Shown: positions 8,522-17,027, counted from the first letter of the stretch. The stretch is DNA of 48,766 nt from an uncultured Bacteriovoracaceae bacterium (GCA_950054155.1 CATLOT010000030.1:1-48766), one strand, 5' to 3'. The notes: generated by a model not told the origin, from the letters alone. Made by a program: numbers and translations.

Positions 8522-8530
8522 TGGTATAAT
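8522..8530 (+). promoter_or_regulatory. Extended -10 promoter of the aromatic amino acid operon
   Basis: TGGTATAAT (8522-8530) is a perfect extended -10 element (TGn plus TATAAT). No good -35 is visible, which such promoters tolerate. Transcription would start near 8537, leaving a leader of about 87 nt before the DAHP synthase start. Confidence 0.6.
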
Positions 8531-8563
8531 AAAAACAAGCTTTTACAGCGATAAATACTCCTT

Positions 8564-8614
8564 ATGACCCTGCGGGCTTTCGGCATGGCCATTGCAACTT
8601 TATTCCTATACTAA
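8564..8614 (+). CDS. Candidate 16-residue leader peptide of the aromatic operon
   Basis: An ATG-initiated short frame encodes MTLRAFGMAIATLFLY and stops at TAA 8612-8614, which overlaps the AAGGAG of the DAHP synthase gene. Its A of ATG is also the last base of CTCCTTA (8558-8564), the exact complement of TAAGGAG (8612-8618). The last codons are Phe-Leu-Tyr, end products of the operon. Against it: no Shine-Dalgarno precedes the ATG and there is no run of regulatory codons. Confidence 0.3.
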   Translation: MTLRAFGMAIATLFLY

Positions 8615-8623
8615 GGAGAAATG

Positions 8624-9727
8624 ATGAATATCAAGCCAATCAACAAATGGATTCCCAACCTCAAACGCCCTCTTGTTATAGCGGGTCCCTGCAGTGCTGA
8701 GACCGAAGAGCAAATGCTTGCTACGGCCAAGGCGGTCAGAGAGATTGAAGATGTTCGCATTTTTCGTGCTGGTATTTGGAAGCCGAGAACTCGTCCCAAC
8801 AGTTTTGAAGGGGTGGGAGAAAAAGGCCTTGCCTGGCTTAAGACTGTTAAAGAAGAAACAGGTCTTCTGGTCACCACAGAAGTTGCCAATGCGGGCCACG
8901 TTGAGCTCGCTCTAAAAAATGATATTGATATTCTTTGGATTGGCGCCAGAACAACAGTTAATCCCTTCTCTGTACAAGAAATTGCAGATGCCCTCAAGGG
9001 AACGAATATCCCTGTCATGGTTAAAAACCCTATCAACGCCGACCTCGCCTTGTGGATTGGCGCGCTAGAAAGACTTAATCTTGCGGGAATTGATAAGCTC
9101 GTCGCCATTCACCGTGGATTCTCAAGTGCTGAGAAAACAGAGTATCGAAATGTTCCTCACTGGCGAATTCCAATTGAACTCAAAAGACGTCTACCAGAAC
9201 TTCCTATTGTCTGTGACCCCTCTCATATTACAGGGGATCGCCATAGAATTGCCCTAGTATGCCAAAAGGCAATGGACGTTGATATGGATGGAGTCATGGT
9301 AGAAACGCACCCCACTCCGGATGAAGCGTGGAGTGATGCTGCCCAACAAGTCACGCCCACCATGCTGGCCGAAATAACGAAGTCACTTAAACTCAAAACT
9401 GAATTCTCACACGACCGCTCCTTTGAAACAGAGCTTTCAGAGCTTCGTCAGCAAATTGATCGCATCGATAGCGAACTCATGGAAAGCCTACGAATGAGGT
9501 TCAATATTGTTGAGAGAATTGGTGATCTTAAAATGAAGAATCATGTGACCGCCCTTCAGGTCCATCGTATGGACGAGATGATCAACAAAGTAAAAGCCCT
9601 TGCTGAGAACATGGGGCTGCGCGGCCAATTTGCAAACGAACTTTATCATGTCATTCACGAAGAATCTGTTAAAATACAAGCTGAAATGATGCGCTCTTTT
9701 CTTAAGGAACAAGAAAAGAAGAACTAA
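8624..9727 (+). CDS. Bifunctional DAHP synthase / chorismate mutase
   Basis: The N-terminal two thirds (about 1-260) is a type I DAHP synthase, joining phosphoenolpyruvate and erythrose 4-phosphate in the first shikimate step. Seen are VIAGPCSAET, the IWKPRTRP loop, and CDPSHITG with its metal/substrate residues. The C-terminal 90 residues are an AroQ-type chorismate mutase (LRQQIDRIDSELMES, then ERIGDLKMK), making prephenate. This domain order is known from type I-beta enzymes of Bacteroidetes and others, where the mutase domain also serves feedback control. An ATG at 8621 is possible, but 8624 lies 5 nt after GGAG and is preferred. It is the first gene of a four-gene operon. Confidence 0.93.
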   Translation: MNIKPINKWIPNLKRPLVIAGPCSAETEEQMLATAKAVREIEDVRIFRAGIWKPRTRPNSFEGVGEKGLAWLKTVKEETGLLVTTEVANAGHVELALKNDIDILWIGARTTVNPFSVQEIADALKGTNIPVMVKNPINADLALWIGALERLNLAGIDKLVAIHRGFSSAEKTEYRNVPHWRIPIELKRRLPELPIVCDPSHITGDRHRIALVCQKAMDVDMDGVMVETHPTPDEAWSDAAQQVTPTMLAEITKSLKLKTEFSHDRSFETELSELRQQIDRIDSELMESLRMRFNIVERIGDLKMKNHVTALQVHRMDEMINKVKALAENMGLRGQFANELYHVIHEESVKIQAEMMRSFLKEQEKKN

Positions 9728-9738
9728 AGAAGATTCTT

Positions 9739-10902
9739 ATGACTGATTTATTTGTGAGTGACCGAATCAACGCTGTCGTTGAGTCCAAATCCGTACAACT
9801 TGCTGGTGTGATTGCTGAGCTGAGAGCTAAGGGCGAATCCATTATTAGCTTTAATGTGGGCGAGCCTGACTTTGAAACCCCTGAGGTTGTGATCAAGGCT
9901 ACACAAGAGGCCCTTTCCCAAGGGCTCACTCGTTATGCCCTCGTGCCAGGAGAACCCTTTCTTCGCCAAGGGATCGCGGACAAACTAAAGAGAGATCAAG
10001 GTATCAACGCGAAAATGGAAAATATTTGCGTCAGCAATGGCTCCAAGCAGGTACTCTATTCCATCTTTCAAGTCATCTGTAACCCCGGGGATGAAGTTAT
10101 CGTTCCTATCCCCTATTGGGTTAGTTTTCCTGAGTCTATTCGCCTCGCTGGCGCCAACCCCGTTTTCGTAGAAAGTGAAAGTGGGGAGTTAAATATGGAG
10201 GGAATTGAGAAGGCCATCAATTCTAAAACCCGGGCTATTATCATTAATTCCCCTAATAACCCCTCGGGACGAGTCTTCTCTAAGGAACAAAAAGAAAAGC
10301 TCGTAAAAATCTGTCGTGAAAAGAATCTCTATCTTGTCAGTGATGAGGCCTATGAAACACTCATCTATGGTGATGAGCCCTTTTCTGGCCCCGCTGGAGT
10401 TGCTGATCAGAATCTTGAGAGAACCCTTATCGTGCAAAGTTTCTCTAAGAGTTACTGTATGACAGGCTTTCGTTTAGGTTATGTGGCAGGCCCTACGACC
10501 TTTATTAAAGCTCTTAATAAGCTTCAAAGTCATCTCTGTGGCAACACTCCCGTATTTGTGCAAAAAGGTGCAGCCGCTGCACTTGAAAACGAAAAGGAAA
10601 TCGTCACTCACATGCGCCAGACCTTTAGAAAGCGCAGTGAACTGGCTTATGAATTAAGTAAGGAAATCTTTCCTCATACTCCTAAACCAGAAGGTGCCTT
10701 CTATCTCTTTCCCAAAATTCAAGAAGAACTCATAGCGAAATATGGAAGTGATGAAAATCTTGCTCTTCATATTTTAAAAGAAGCTAAAGTGGCGATTCTA
10801 CCCGGCTCCTTCTTTGGTCAACCGGGCTTCCTTCGCATTTGTTTTTCAACGAATGAAGAAAATATTGAAAAGGGCTTTAAGGCCATAAAGGAGTGCCTGT
10901 GA
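9739..10902 (+). CDS. PLP-dependent class I aminotransferase (aromatic/aspartate or prephenate type)
   Basis: A 387-residue fold-type I aminotransferase. The PLP lysine is K237 in SFSKSYCMTGFRLGY. Asp202 in SDEAYE binds the pyridine nitrogen, and SPNNPSG (171-177) is the usual substrate/PLP loop. The family includes aspartate, aromatic and prephenate aminotransferases, and sequence alone does not fix the substrate. It sits between DAHP synthase-chorismate mutase and TyrA, so it should transaminate prephenate to arogenate or phenylpyruvate/4-hydroxyphenylpyruvate to Phe/Tyr. It starts 12 nt after the previous gene and shares 4 nt (GTGA) with tyrA. Confidence 0.9.
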   Translation: MTDLFVSDRINAVVESKSVQLAGVIAELRAKGESIISFNVGEPDFETPEVVIKATQEALSQGLTRYALVPGEPFLRQGIADKLKRDQGINAKMENICVSNGSKQVLYSIFQVICNPGDEVIVPIPYWVSFPESIRLAGANPVFVESESGELNMEGIEKAINSKTRAIIINSPNNPSGRVFSKEQKEKLVKICREKNLYLVSDEAYETLIYGDEPFSGPAGVADQNLERTLIVQSFSKSYCMTGFRLGYVAGPTTFIKALNKLQSHLCGNTPVFVQKGAAAALENEKEIVTHMRQTFRKRSELAYELSKEIFPHTPKPEGAFYLFPKIQEELIAKYGSDENLALHILKEAKVAILPGSFFGQPGFLRICFSTNEENIEKGFKAIKECL

Positions 10903-11630
10903 AAATTGGCCTCATTGGTTTTGGTCGTCTAGGCCGCCTCATTGCAAAGAACCTCGCACAAGATGCTGACTTGGTGATTTATGATATTGCAGGCTACCAA
11001 GAAGAAATTGAGTCTATCGGCGCCAAAGCAGGAACCTTAAAAGAAGCGGCTTCTTGCCCAGTCGTCATTCCCTTTGTTCCGATGAGTGCTTTTGAAGAGC
11101 TCATGAAAGAGATTGCTTCCTTTGTGCAAAAAGACGCCCTTATTATCGATGTCTGTTCTGTCAAAACCCAGCCCGTTGGTTGGATGCAAGAACATCTTCC
11201 TGACAATGTTAATATCCTTGGCACCCACCCTATGTTTGGACCTGACTCTGCCAAAAACACTCTCTATGGCTGTAAGATTGTTCTCTGTCCCGTGCGAATT
11301 GAGCGCCAGCAATTCAATGAAATTAGGTCTTATCTTGAAACCCATGGGCTTCGAGTAATTGAGGCCACTCCCGAGGAGCATGATCAGCAAATTGCGCACT
11401 CTCTTCTTCTCACCCACTTTATTGGTCGAAGTCTTATGGAATTTAAGGCCGAGTCTCTTCTTATTGATACTAAGGGTTACCGCCGGCTCATGAAAATTCT
11501 TGAAACCGTTGAAAATGACAGCTGGCAACTCTTTGAAGATATGAATCACTACAATCCCTATGCCGAAGAGACCCGAGAGGATTTTATAAAGAGTATGGAA
11601 ACTATCCATAAAAAGGTTCGCAAATGTTAG
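10899..11630 (+). CDS. tyrA: Prephenate/arogenate dehydrogenase
   Basis: A 243-residue NAD(P)-dependent dehydrogenase. The N-terminal Rossmann motif is GLIGFGRLG. IIDVCSVK and GTHPMFGPDSA are typical of TyrA proteins, and the conserved histidine region is QIAHSLLLTHFIGRSL. It oxidatively decarboxylates prephenate or arogenate toward tyrosine; HPMFGPDSA resembles arogenate-type members, but specificity cannot be settled here. The GTG at 10899 overlaps the upstream TGA and lies 5 nt after AAGGAG; an in-frame GTG at 10893 is inside that site and less likely. No ACT or mutase domain is attached, consistent with the mutase being fused to DAHP synthase. Confidence 0.9.
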   Translation: MKIGLIGFGRLGRLIAKNLAQDADLVIYDIAGYQEEIESIGAKAGTLKEAASCPVVIPFVPMSAFEELMKEIASFVQKDALIIDVCSVKTQPVGWMQEHLPDNVNILGTHPMFGPDSAKNTLYGCKIVLCPVRIERQQFNEIRSYLETHGLRVIEATPEEHDQQIAHSLLLTHFIGRSLMEFKAESLLIDTKGYRRLMKILETVENDSWQLFEDMNHYNPYAEETREDFIKSMETIHKKVRKC

Positions 11631-12469
11631 TAGGCTTTCAAGGTGAACCCGGTGCTTATTCACAAGAAGCTGCCCTCAAATACTTTGGTCCAGACGTTAA
11701 GACCAAAGGCTATGCTCTTAGTGAACAAGTGGTAGAAGCCCTTATCAATGGCGATATTGATCAGGCGATTCTTCCCGTTGAAAATTCGATTGTGGGAAAT
11801 GTGAACGTCAATATTGATCTCCTCTATCAAAACCCCATCAAGGCGATCGGAGAAGTTTACCACGACATCCATCATCACCTCTTCGTCGTTCCCGGAACCC
11901 AATTAAGTGACATTAAAGAGGTCTATTCTCACCCTATTGCCCTGGCCCAATGTCGAGATTACCTCATTCAAAATGAATTACGCCCCATCGCTGATTATGA
12001 TACCGCAGGCTCTTGTAAACTCCTCGCCCAAAGAAAGAGTAAAACTCAAGCCGCTATTGGCTCAAAACTCTGTGCCGAGGCTTATGGCCTAGAAGTCGTC
12101 AGTGATCATATTCAAAAGGTTCATAATAATATCACCCGCTTCTTTATTCTGTGCCGCAATCAGGACTTTCGCTCTCACGCACAAAACCTTAGAGAAAGAG
12201 GAAAAACCTCAATCGCTTTTCGCGCTCATCACCATCCTGGTGCGCTTTTAGATTGCCTTGAAATATTTAAAAGCTTTGGCATCAATCTTACGAAACTTGA
12301 AAGTCGTCCGATTGTGGAAAATCCCTTTGAGTATATTTTCTATGCTGATCTTCAGCTGCCCCTTAACAATCCTCAAACTAAAGAATGTCTAGAGGAACTT
12401 AATCTTGATGCCCACCATGTGAAGATTTTGGGAACTTATAACGAAGGTAGAAAATCTCACCTACAGTGA
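11624..12469 (+). CDS. pheA: Prephenate dehydratase with ACT domain
   Basis: A 281-residue monofunctional prephenate dehydratase making phenylpyruvate for phenylalanine. The catalytic domain starts with GFQGEPGAYSQEAA and contains the diagnostic TRFFIL. The C-terminal ACT domain (about 190-275) has the GALLDCLEIF and KLESRP segments that bind phenylalanine for feedback inhibition. The ATG lies inside the end of tyrA (7-nt overlap), indicating translational coupling. Its 3' end overlaps the convergent yciB-like gene by 71 bp. With its three upstream partners it covers DAHP formation and everything from chorismate to Phe and Tyr. Confidence 0.95.
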   Translation: MLVGFQGEPGAYSQEAALKYFGPDVKTKGYALSEQVVEALINGDIDQAILPVENSIVGNVNVNIDLLYQNPIKAIGEVYHDIHHHLFVVPGTQLSDIKEVYSHPIALAQCRDYLIQNELRPIADYDTAGSCKLLAQRKSKTQAAIGSKLCAEAYGLEVVSDHIQKVHNNITRFFILCRNQDFRSHAQNLRERGKTSIAFRAHHHPGALLDCLEIFKSFGINLTKLESRPIVENPFEYIFYADLQLPLNNPQTKECLEELNLDAHHVKILGTYNEGRKSHLQ

Positions 12470-12980
12470 AGAGGGCAAACGCTATATAAAAGCCTATTGT
12501 CTTGTAAAAGAGCCATCTTTCAGTCGTCCAATAAAGAGCGACGTAGGCCATGAAGAGACCATAGCCTGCAAAAAGAAAGACCATATGAGATTCAAGTTTC
12601 TTCATAAGCCATTTGGGAATAAGCGGCTTTTGAGGCATTGAACTCACCATCTCCCACATAAGCCCATCCCCCTTCACCAGACGAAAAGTCATAAACCCGC
12701 CGATGGCAATTCCAGTGAAGAAAGGTTGAAGTTTAAACCAAAGACCATCCTCGCCCAGAAGGCTTATTCCTCCCAGGATAGCGATAAGGAAGAAATTGAA
12801 TTTACTTAGAGTATGAACATGCTTGGTGTAGAAGTACTCAAAGAGGACTTCTATCGTCGCGAGAATCACTCCCCCCGTAACAGCAATGCGAATGGGATAA
12901 TTCTCTTCAAGATACCAATAAGCAAGAGCCGGTAAAAAAGAGATCAGGAAAAAGTTTTTCTGAGAGAGATTCTTCGCCAC
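12399..12980 (-). CDS. YciB/IspZ-like (septation protein A family) membrane protein
   Basis: A 193-residue protein with about five membrane segments. The pattern NFFLIAILGGISLLGEDG followed by WFKLQPFFTGIAIGGF matches the inner-membrane septation protein A (YciB/IspZ) family, which in E. coli is linked to envelope synthesis. It begins with GTG at 12980 without a visible Shine-Dalgarno, 18 nt after the WYL gene stop, so it may be translated from the same transcript. Its last 71 bp are antisense to pheA. The C-terminal His/Gly-rich end (SSHGGHQD) is unusual. The family call rests on overall pattern and size (E. coli 179 residues). Confidence 0.7.
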   Translation of the reverse strand: MAKNLSQKNFFLISFLPALAYWYLEENYPIRIAVTGGVILATIEVLFEYFYTKHVHTLSKFNFFLIAILGGISLLGEDGLWFKLQPFFTGIAIGGFMTFRLVKGDGLMWEMVSSMPQKPLIPKWLMKKLESHMVFLFAGYGLFMAYVALYWTTERWLFYKTIGFYIAFALFTVGEIFYLRYKFPKSSHGGHQD

Positions 12981-12998
12981 GAGGTCAAAGATAGATCA

Positions 12999-13985
12999 CT
13001 ATGAAGCCTTCTTCAAGGGTCTATTTGCCGACTCAGAGACAAGAAAGTTTTCAAATTCTTCCTTCACTTCCTGAGGGTCAAGAATCTCAATTTCGTCTTT
13101 GATCGAGTCGAGCCATCTAAAGAGCTCCGAGGACACCTCTACCGAAGCTGCCCATATAAACTCACCTTCTGTATTCGTCGTCACATAGGGACTGCCAAGA
13201 AAGTGATACTGAGGTTTGAGATTAACTTTTTCAGGGGAAGAAATACGCAGAACAAGCCGCTCTTCATTTCCTGTAATAGAGCGGATCGCCATAATAAAGT
13301 CATCAACTTCCGCTGAGACAAAATTCACTTTATAGTTGTGCTCAAATTTTGGCGTGATCCCGAGCATGTCACTAAATTCCATGCAGATCATACACCTATC
13401 GTTGACGTCTTCCGCAATAAGGGAAAGCACACCATCGAGAAAGACCACTTTATGCGGGTAAGCTTTTATATAATTATTATTTTCAGCTTCAATTGTTATG
13501 ACAGCCCCTTGAGAAATCGACTCTCCAAGCAGGCGAAGGAGGAACTCTTTATCCTCAGACATCTCACTTCTAAAGTGCTGAAACTCTCGCTCTTCTTCCA
13601 TCACACGATAGAGGTCCTGATCAGGATGAGCGGCTTCAACGAGTTTAAGCTTATGACTAAGGGTCTCAAAGAGGGAGCGATTCTTAGTTTCTTCAAAGAG
13701 AGGAAATTGAGCCTGAAGGGCAAGCCACTCTGAAAAGGAGAGGTCCATAGAAACCCTTGGCTTCTTGCCCTGAAGGCAGATCCAATTGAGACCTTCCCTC
13801 TTTTGGGCACTTAGGGGGTAGTGAAATTTCCTCATAAAGGAGATCACTTCTAAGATATCTTTTTCTTCTACTTGAGGGCCAAAATGGTGGCAAAGCTCGC
13901 TCACAGAAACATCTTGATTAAGGCCATCGAGGGTTACAAGAATATTCCAGAACTTATCATCAAATAGCTTTTCGTTTGCGCTCAT
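12999..13985 (-). CDS. WYL-domain transcriptional regulator
   Basis: A 328-residue protein with the layout of PafB/PafC-like regulators. It has an N-terminal helical/HTH region (about 1-75), a linker, a WYL domain (about 150-210: YPHKVVFLDGVLSLIAED, then FSDMLGI) and a C-terminal WCX-type region (EFIWAASVEVSSELFRW). WYL proteins are ligand- or nucleic-acid-sensing transcription factors often tied to DNA stress or phage defence. The HTH is weakly conserved, so DNA binding is inferred. AAGGTG before the ATG supports the start. It is divergent from a small membrane-anchored protein gene and followed by the yciB-like gene. Confidence 0.7.
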   Translation of the reverse strand: MSANEKLFDDKFWNILVTLDGLNQDVSVSELCHHFGPQVEEKDILEVISFMRKFHYPLSAQKREGLNWICLQGKKPRVSMDLSFSEWLALQAQFPLFEETKNRSLFETLSHKLKLVEAAHPDQDLYRVMEEEREFQHFRSEMSEDKEFLLRLLGESISQGAVITIEAENNNYIKAYPHKVVFLDGVLSLIAEDVNDRCMICMEFSDMLGITPKFEHNYKVNFVSAEVDDFIMAIRSITGNEERLVLRISSPEKVNLKPQYHFLGSPYVTTNTEGEFIWAASVEVSSELFRWLDSIKDEIEILDPQEVKEEFENFLVSESANRPLKKAS

Positions 13986-14083
13986 GTATTACACCTTTAA
14001 CTCGTAAATACCGTAGTAAACTTGTCGGAGATATCCCCGTAAGCTTTAGTGCTTTTTTCCCAATTTCAGGCCATAATATAGCT

Positions 14084-14599
14084 ATGCCTTTAAAATTATT
14101 GATGAAAAATCCTATTCTCGCTATTGGCCTCCTCTTCATGGTGATCTTCCTCTTCCAGGCGGGAGAGAAGTACAATTGGTGGCCTTCTAGGACCCAAAAA
14201 CTTATGCCCTCAAGCTGTAAAGCCACCCAAGTGAAACTTGATAGGCGGATTCCTGCTCATTGGAAAAGTCTCTGTGAGGGCAAGTCTTTTAATAACCTCG
14301 CCGTCATTATTAACTACCCCGTAGAGAAAAATGCTCAAAAACTTGAGGACCTTGCTCTTAATAAGCTGATCTATCGTGAGCTTGCAAATGATATGATTTT
14401 GATTGCTAAGAATTCACCGGCGGATAATTTAGAGAGAGTTGATATTGTAAGGATCCAATTTAACCATCCTCAAAAGCAAGTGAATGCCATCACTGAGGGT
14501 CGCTTCATTGTAAAACTTCAAACAATGACAGATAGAAGCCTCATAGCCAAACACTTTCAGACGACAGTTCAAGTCCAAGAAGTGCCGGCCTCAAAGTAG
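14084..14599 (+). CDS. Membrane-anchored periplasmic protein of unknown function
   Basis: The frame is open from 13976, but the ATG at 14084 puts a single membrane helix (ILAIGLLFMVIFLFQAG) at the N-terminus and is the best start; ATG 14102 is a second candidate. There is no Shine-Dalgarno. A -10-like CATAAT lies only 14 nt before the ATG, so the mRNA may be nearly leaderless. The soluble part (about 145 residues) has two cysteines (SSCKATQ, SLCEGK) about 30 residues apart that could form a disulfide. No domain is recognised. Its end overlaps the convergent pseudouridine synthase gene by 31 bp. Confidence 0.6.
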   Translation: MPLKLLMKNPILAIGLLFMVIFLFQAGEKYNWWPSRTQKLMPSSCKATQVKLDRRIPAHWKSLCEGKSFNNLAVIINYPVEKNAQKLEDLALNKLIYRELANDMILIAKNSPADNLERVDIVRIQFNHPQKQVNAITEGRFIVKLQTMTDRSLIAKHFQTTVQVQEVPASK

Positions 14600-15375
14600 A
14601 AGTCTTTCCACTTATAACTTAAGCAATGAAGTCCAAAGATTTCGGACTCCATCCCTCCATAGAGAGTGTCTCCTACTAATGGAAAGCCAACAGCTGCCAA
14701 TTGAACTCTTATTTGATGCCTCAATCCCCCATGAAGTCTGACTTTAAGGAGACTTTGGTCTTGAGACTCACTAAATTTTTGCTCTAAGACTTCTAAGCGA
14801 GCTCTCTTACCCTTATCTGTAACCTTAATCTTGTCACCACTTGTACTCAGATGATGAACAAGCTGCGAGGGTCCATCATATTTACCCGCCACTGTCACTT
14901 CATAAATTTTAATGGCTTCATCATGAGTTTCGCGAAACTCTTTATAAACTTCATCGTTATTAGTAAAAAGACATAAACCAGAGGTCTCATAATCCAAGCG
15001 GTAAAGAAGCCCTCTATCATAGGCTTCTTGGTTAACAGCAAGATACTCAAAGTATCTCTCTTCTCGCAGAAAGCTCAGAAGGTTATTGCCTTCGCTATAC
15101 CTTAAGGGATGACAATGGACTCGTGTCGGCTTGTGAACAGCGAGAAAACCTCCACTCTCTTTAAGAATGCGTGGTTTTTCTGCTCCTTCATAAAGAGGGA
15201 AAATAAGATTTCTATTGTAAAGATATTCGGGAATGAGGATTTCTGAGCGTGCCTTTATGGTGCGGTTAAGATGCTTTCGATTTAAACCGCTTTTTTTTAG
15301 AGAGCTCTTTGTAAATCCAAGAGCTCTCAGTGCGTCTTCCAGCGAACAAGAGGGTCCAGTCCAGCATAATTTCAT
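14569..15375 (-). CDS. RluA-family RNA pseudouridine synthase
   Basis: A 268-residue pseudouridine synthase. The catalytic aspartate is in LLYRLDYETSGLCLF; most family members have HRLD here, this one has Tyr in place of His. Further family motifs are FLAVHKPTRVHCHP and the C-terminal GLRHQIRVQLAAVGFPLVGD. The N-terminal 75 residues may act as a small S4-like RNA-binding part. It isomerises uridines in rRNA or tRNA; which site cannot be told. It lies 2 nt downstream of motB on the same strand, so it may be read from the motA-motB transcript. Confidence 0.88.
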   Translation of the reverse strand: MKLCWTGPSCSLEDALRALGFTKSSLKKSGLNRKHLNRTIKARSEILIPEYLYNRNLIFPLYEGAEKPRILKESGGFLAVHKPTRVHCHPLRYSEGNNLLSFLREERYFEYLAVNQEAYDRGLLYRLDYETSGLCLFTNNDEVYKEFRETHDEAIKIYEVTVAGKYDGPSQLVHHLSTSGDKIKVTDKGKRARLEVLEQKFSESQDQSLLKVRLHGGLRHQIRVQLAAVGFPLVGDTLYGGMESEIFGLHCLSYKWKDFYFEAGTSWT

Positions 15376-15377
15376 GA

Positions 15378-16244
15378 CTACTGAGCACGAACCTTATGTC
15401 CGCGAGTCATGATATCTCTTTTTCTCAGCATAAACTCGACACGACGATTAAGCTCTTGCCTCTCCTGACCATTTGCCTTGAGAACCTTATCGGGACGAGT
15501 GTCTCCATAGAATGAGGTCGTGACCTTTTCAGGATTCACTCCTTGCTTAATAAGATTTCTAGCGACAGCGCTCGCTCGCTTAGCGGAAAGTTCAAAAGCA
15601 TCACTTCCCTTCTCTCCAACTTCACCTCGACTAGCATGACCAAGAATATAAATGACCCACTTCTTATCATTAAGAAGCTTCACCAAGCGGTCATAGACTT
15701 CAATATTAATCTCAATGGGAACAACACTCCCCTCTTTAAAGAAAATCTTATCTTTAAAGACGACTTTAAGTCCTTCGGCCATCTCATAGACATCAACATT
15801 CTCAGCAAGACTAAAATCATTAAGATCCTGCTTCGCCATCTTAAGTGTTTCATCTGATTCACGATTAATTTCGTGCTTATCCAAGATCCCTTCCATTGTT
15901 AAGAAATCAATGGGAAAGGGTTTGATAGGTTCTTGAGACTCCAGCATCGTTGGAGAATCGTCAGGCGACTTCCCTCTTTGAATCACTTCACCATGCTGAA
16001 GAACATTTCCTCCAAAGGCATTACGAATTGATCCGAGTGCGGCTTCGTATTTTGCTGACTCAGTTTTAGCAAAAGAGAGAAGCAATACAAAGAATGTCAA
16101 AAGAAGTGTTACCAGATCGGAAAAGGTCGCCATCCATCCCGGAAGACCAGGAACGCAGACTTCACATTTCGGGCACTCCTGAGCAGCGGCTTCATCGCCA
16201 CCACCACCTGCTGCACCACCGACGTCTTCAGCTTCTTCGGCCAT
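15378..16244 (-). CDS. motB: Flagellar motor stator protein MotB
   Basis: A 288-residue stator protein with one N-terminal membrane helix and a C-terminal OmpA-like peptidoglycan-binding domain (about 160-280: YILGHASRGEVG, LSAKRASAVARNLI, NRRVEFML). The proton-carrying aspartate is D43 in FSDLVTLLLTFFVLLLSF. The N-terminal cytoplasmic tail is Gly/Ala/Glu-rich and carries a CPKCEVC cluster (C24, C27, C30) just before the membrane, a feature I recall from other deltaproteobacterial-type MotB proteins. AAGGAT before the ATG supports the start. It follows motA by 12 nt. Confidence 0.93.
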   Translation of the reverse strand: MAEEAEDVGGAAGGGGDEAAAQECPKCEVCVPGLPGWMATFSDLVTLLLTFFVLLLSFAKTESAKYEAALGSIRNAFGGNVLQHGEVIQRGKSPDDSPTMLESQEPIKPFPIDFLTMEGILDKHEINRESDETLKMAKQDLNDFSLAENVDVYEMAEGLKVVFKDKIFFKEGSVVPIEINIEVYDRLVKLLNDKKWVIYILGHASRGEVGEKGSDAFELSAKRASAVARNLIKQGVNPEKVTTSFYGDTRPDKVLKANGQERQELNRRVEFMLRKRDIMTRGHKVRAQ

Positions 16245-16256
16245 GATTTATCCTTT

Positions 16257-17027
16257 TTACTCTTCACCACCGCCATCATCAACTTCACGCTGAGATGGAG
16301 GAAGGAAACTATTCAACTTTTCTTTAATAAGACGAGGGTTTTCCCCCGCGACAATTCCAAGAGTTCCCGCGATCACAATACTCATCTTTGTAATCTCAGC
16401 TTGTGAACGGTAGCCAAGCTTGTTCTTAATTGGGTTACAAAGGGCATTGGCAATAACAGCTCCATAGAAAGTCGTCAAAAGCGCAACCGCCATCGCAGGA
16501 CCAATGGCAGCCTGATCAGAGAGGTTCCCAAGCATGATCACCAGACCAATCAGGGTCCCAATCATCCCGAAGGCAGGACCATCTTCGGCCATCCCAGAGA
16601 AAATCTCAGCCCCAACCTTATGGCGCTCTTCCATAGCATCGATTTCTAATTGAAGAATAGAACTGATGACCTCTGGCGGTCTGTTGTCAGCGGCCAAGGT
16701 CATTGCTTTTTTCATAAAAGGATCATCGATAGGCTGCTTCTCTAGAGCAAAAACTGACTCACGTCGTGCGGTCTCTGCAAGATTACCAATTTCATCAATG
16801 GTTTCCTTCGGATCAGCAGGAGTAAAGAAGAGTGCTTTCATCCCAATACTCACAACATTTTTCACAACCTCCATAGGCCATTTGATAAATGTCGATCCAA
16901 TCATCCCGAAGATAACAACGATGACCGAGGGAACATCCACGAATGACATAATGTCGCCCCCAACTAGAATTGATCCGAGGATGGCACCAAATGCGAGCAC
17001 GAGTCCAATGACGGTTCCTATATCCAT
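16257..17027 (-). CDS. motA: Flagellar motor stator protein MotA
   Basis: A 256-residue MotA/TolQ/ExbB-type ion channel subunit with four membrane segments. It starts with MDIGTVIGLVLAFGAI and includes the third and fourth helix region GPAFGMIGTLIGLVIML and PAMAVALLTTFYGAVIAN. The frame is open 25 codons further up, but AAGGAAG lies 6 nt before the ATG at 17027 and the family begins there. With MotB it forms the stator that couples ion flow to flagellar rotation. A sigma-28-like promoter is seen at 17063-17090. Confidence 0.93.
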   Translation of the reverse strand: MDIGTVIGLVLAFGAILGSILVGGDIMSFVDVPSVIVVIFGMIGSTFIKWPMEVVKNVVSIGMKALFFTPADPKETIDEIGNLAETARRESVFALEKQPIDDPFMKKAMTLAADNRPPEVISSILQLEIDAMEERHKVGAEIFSGMAEDGPAFGMIGTLIGLVIMLGNLSDQAAIGPAMAVALLTTFYGAVIANALCNPIKNKLGYRSQAEITKMSIVIAGTLGIVAGENPRLIKEKLNSFLPPSQREVDDGGGEE

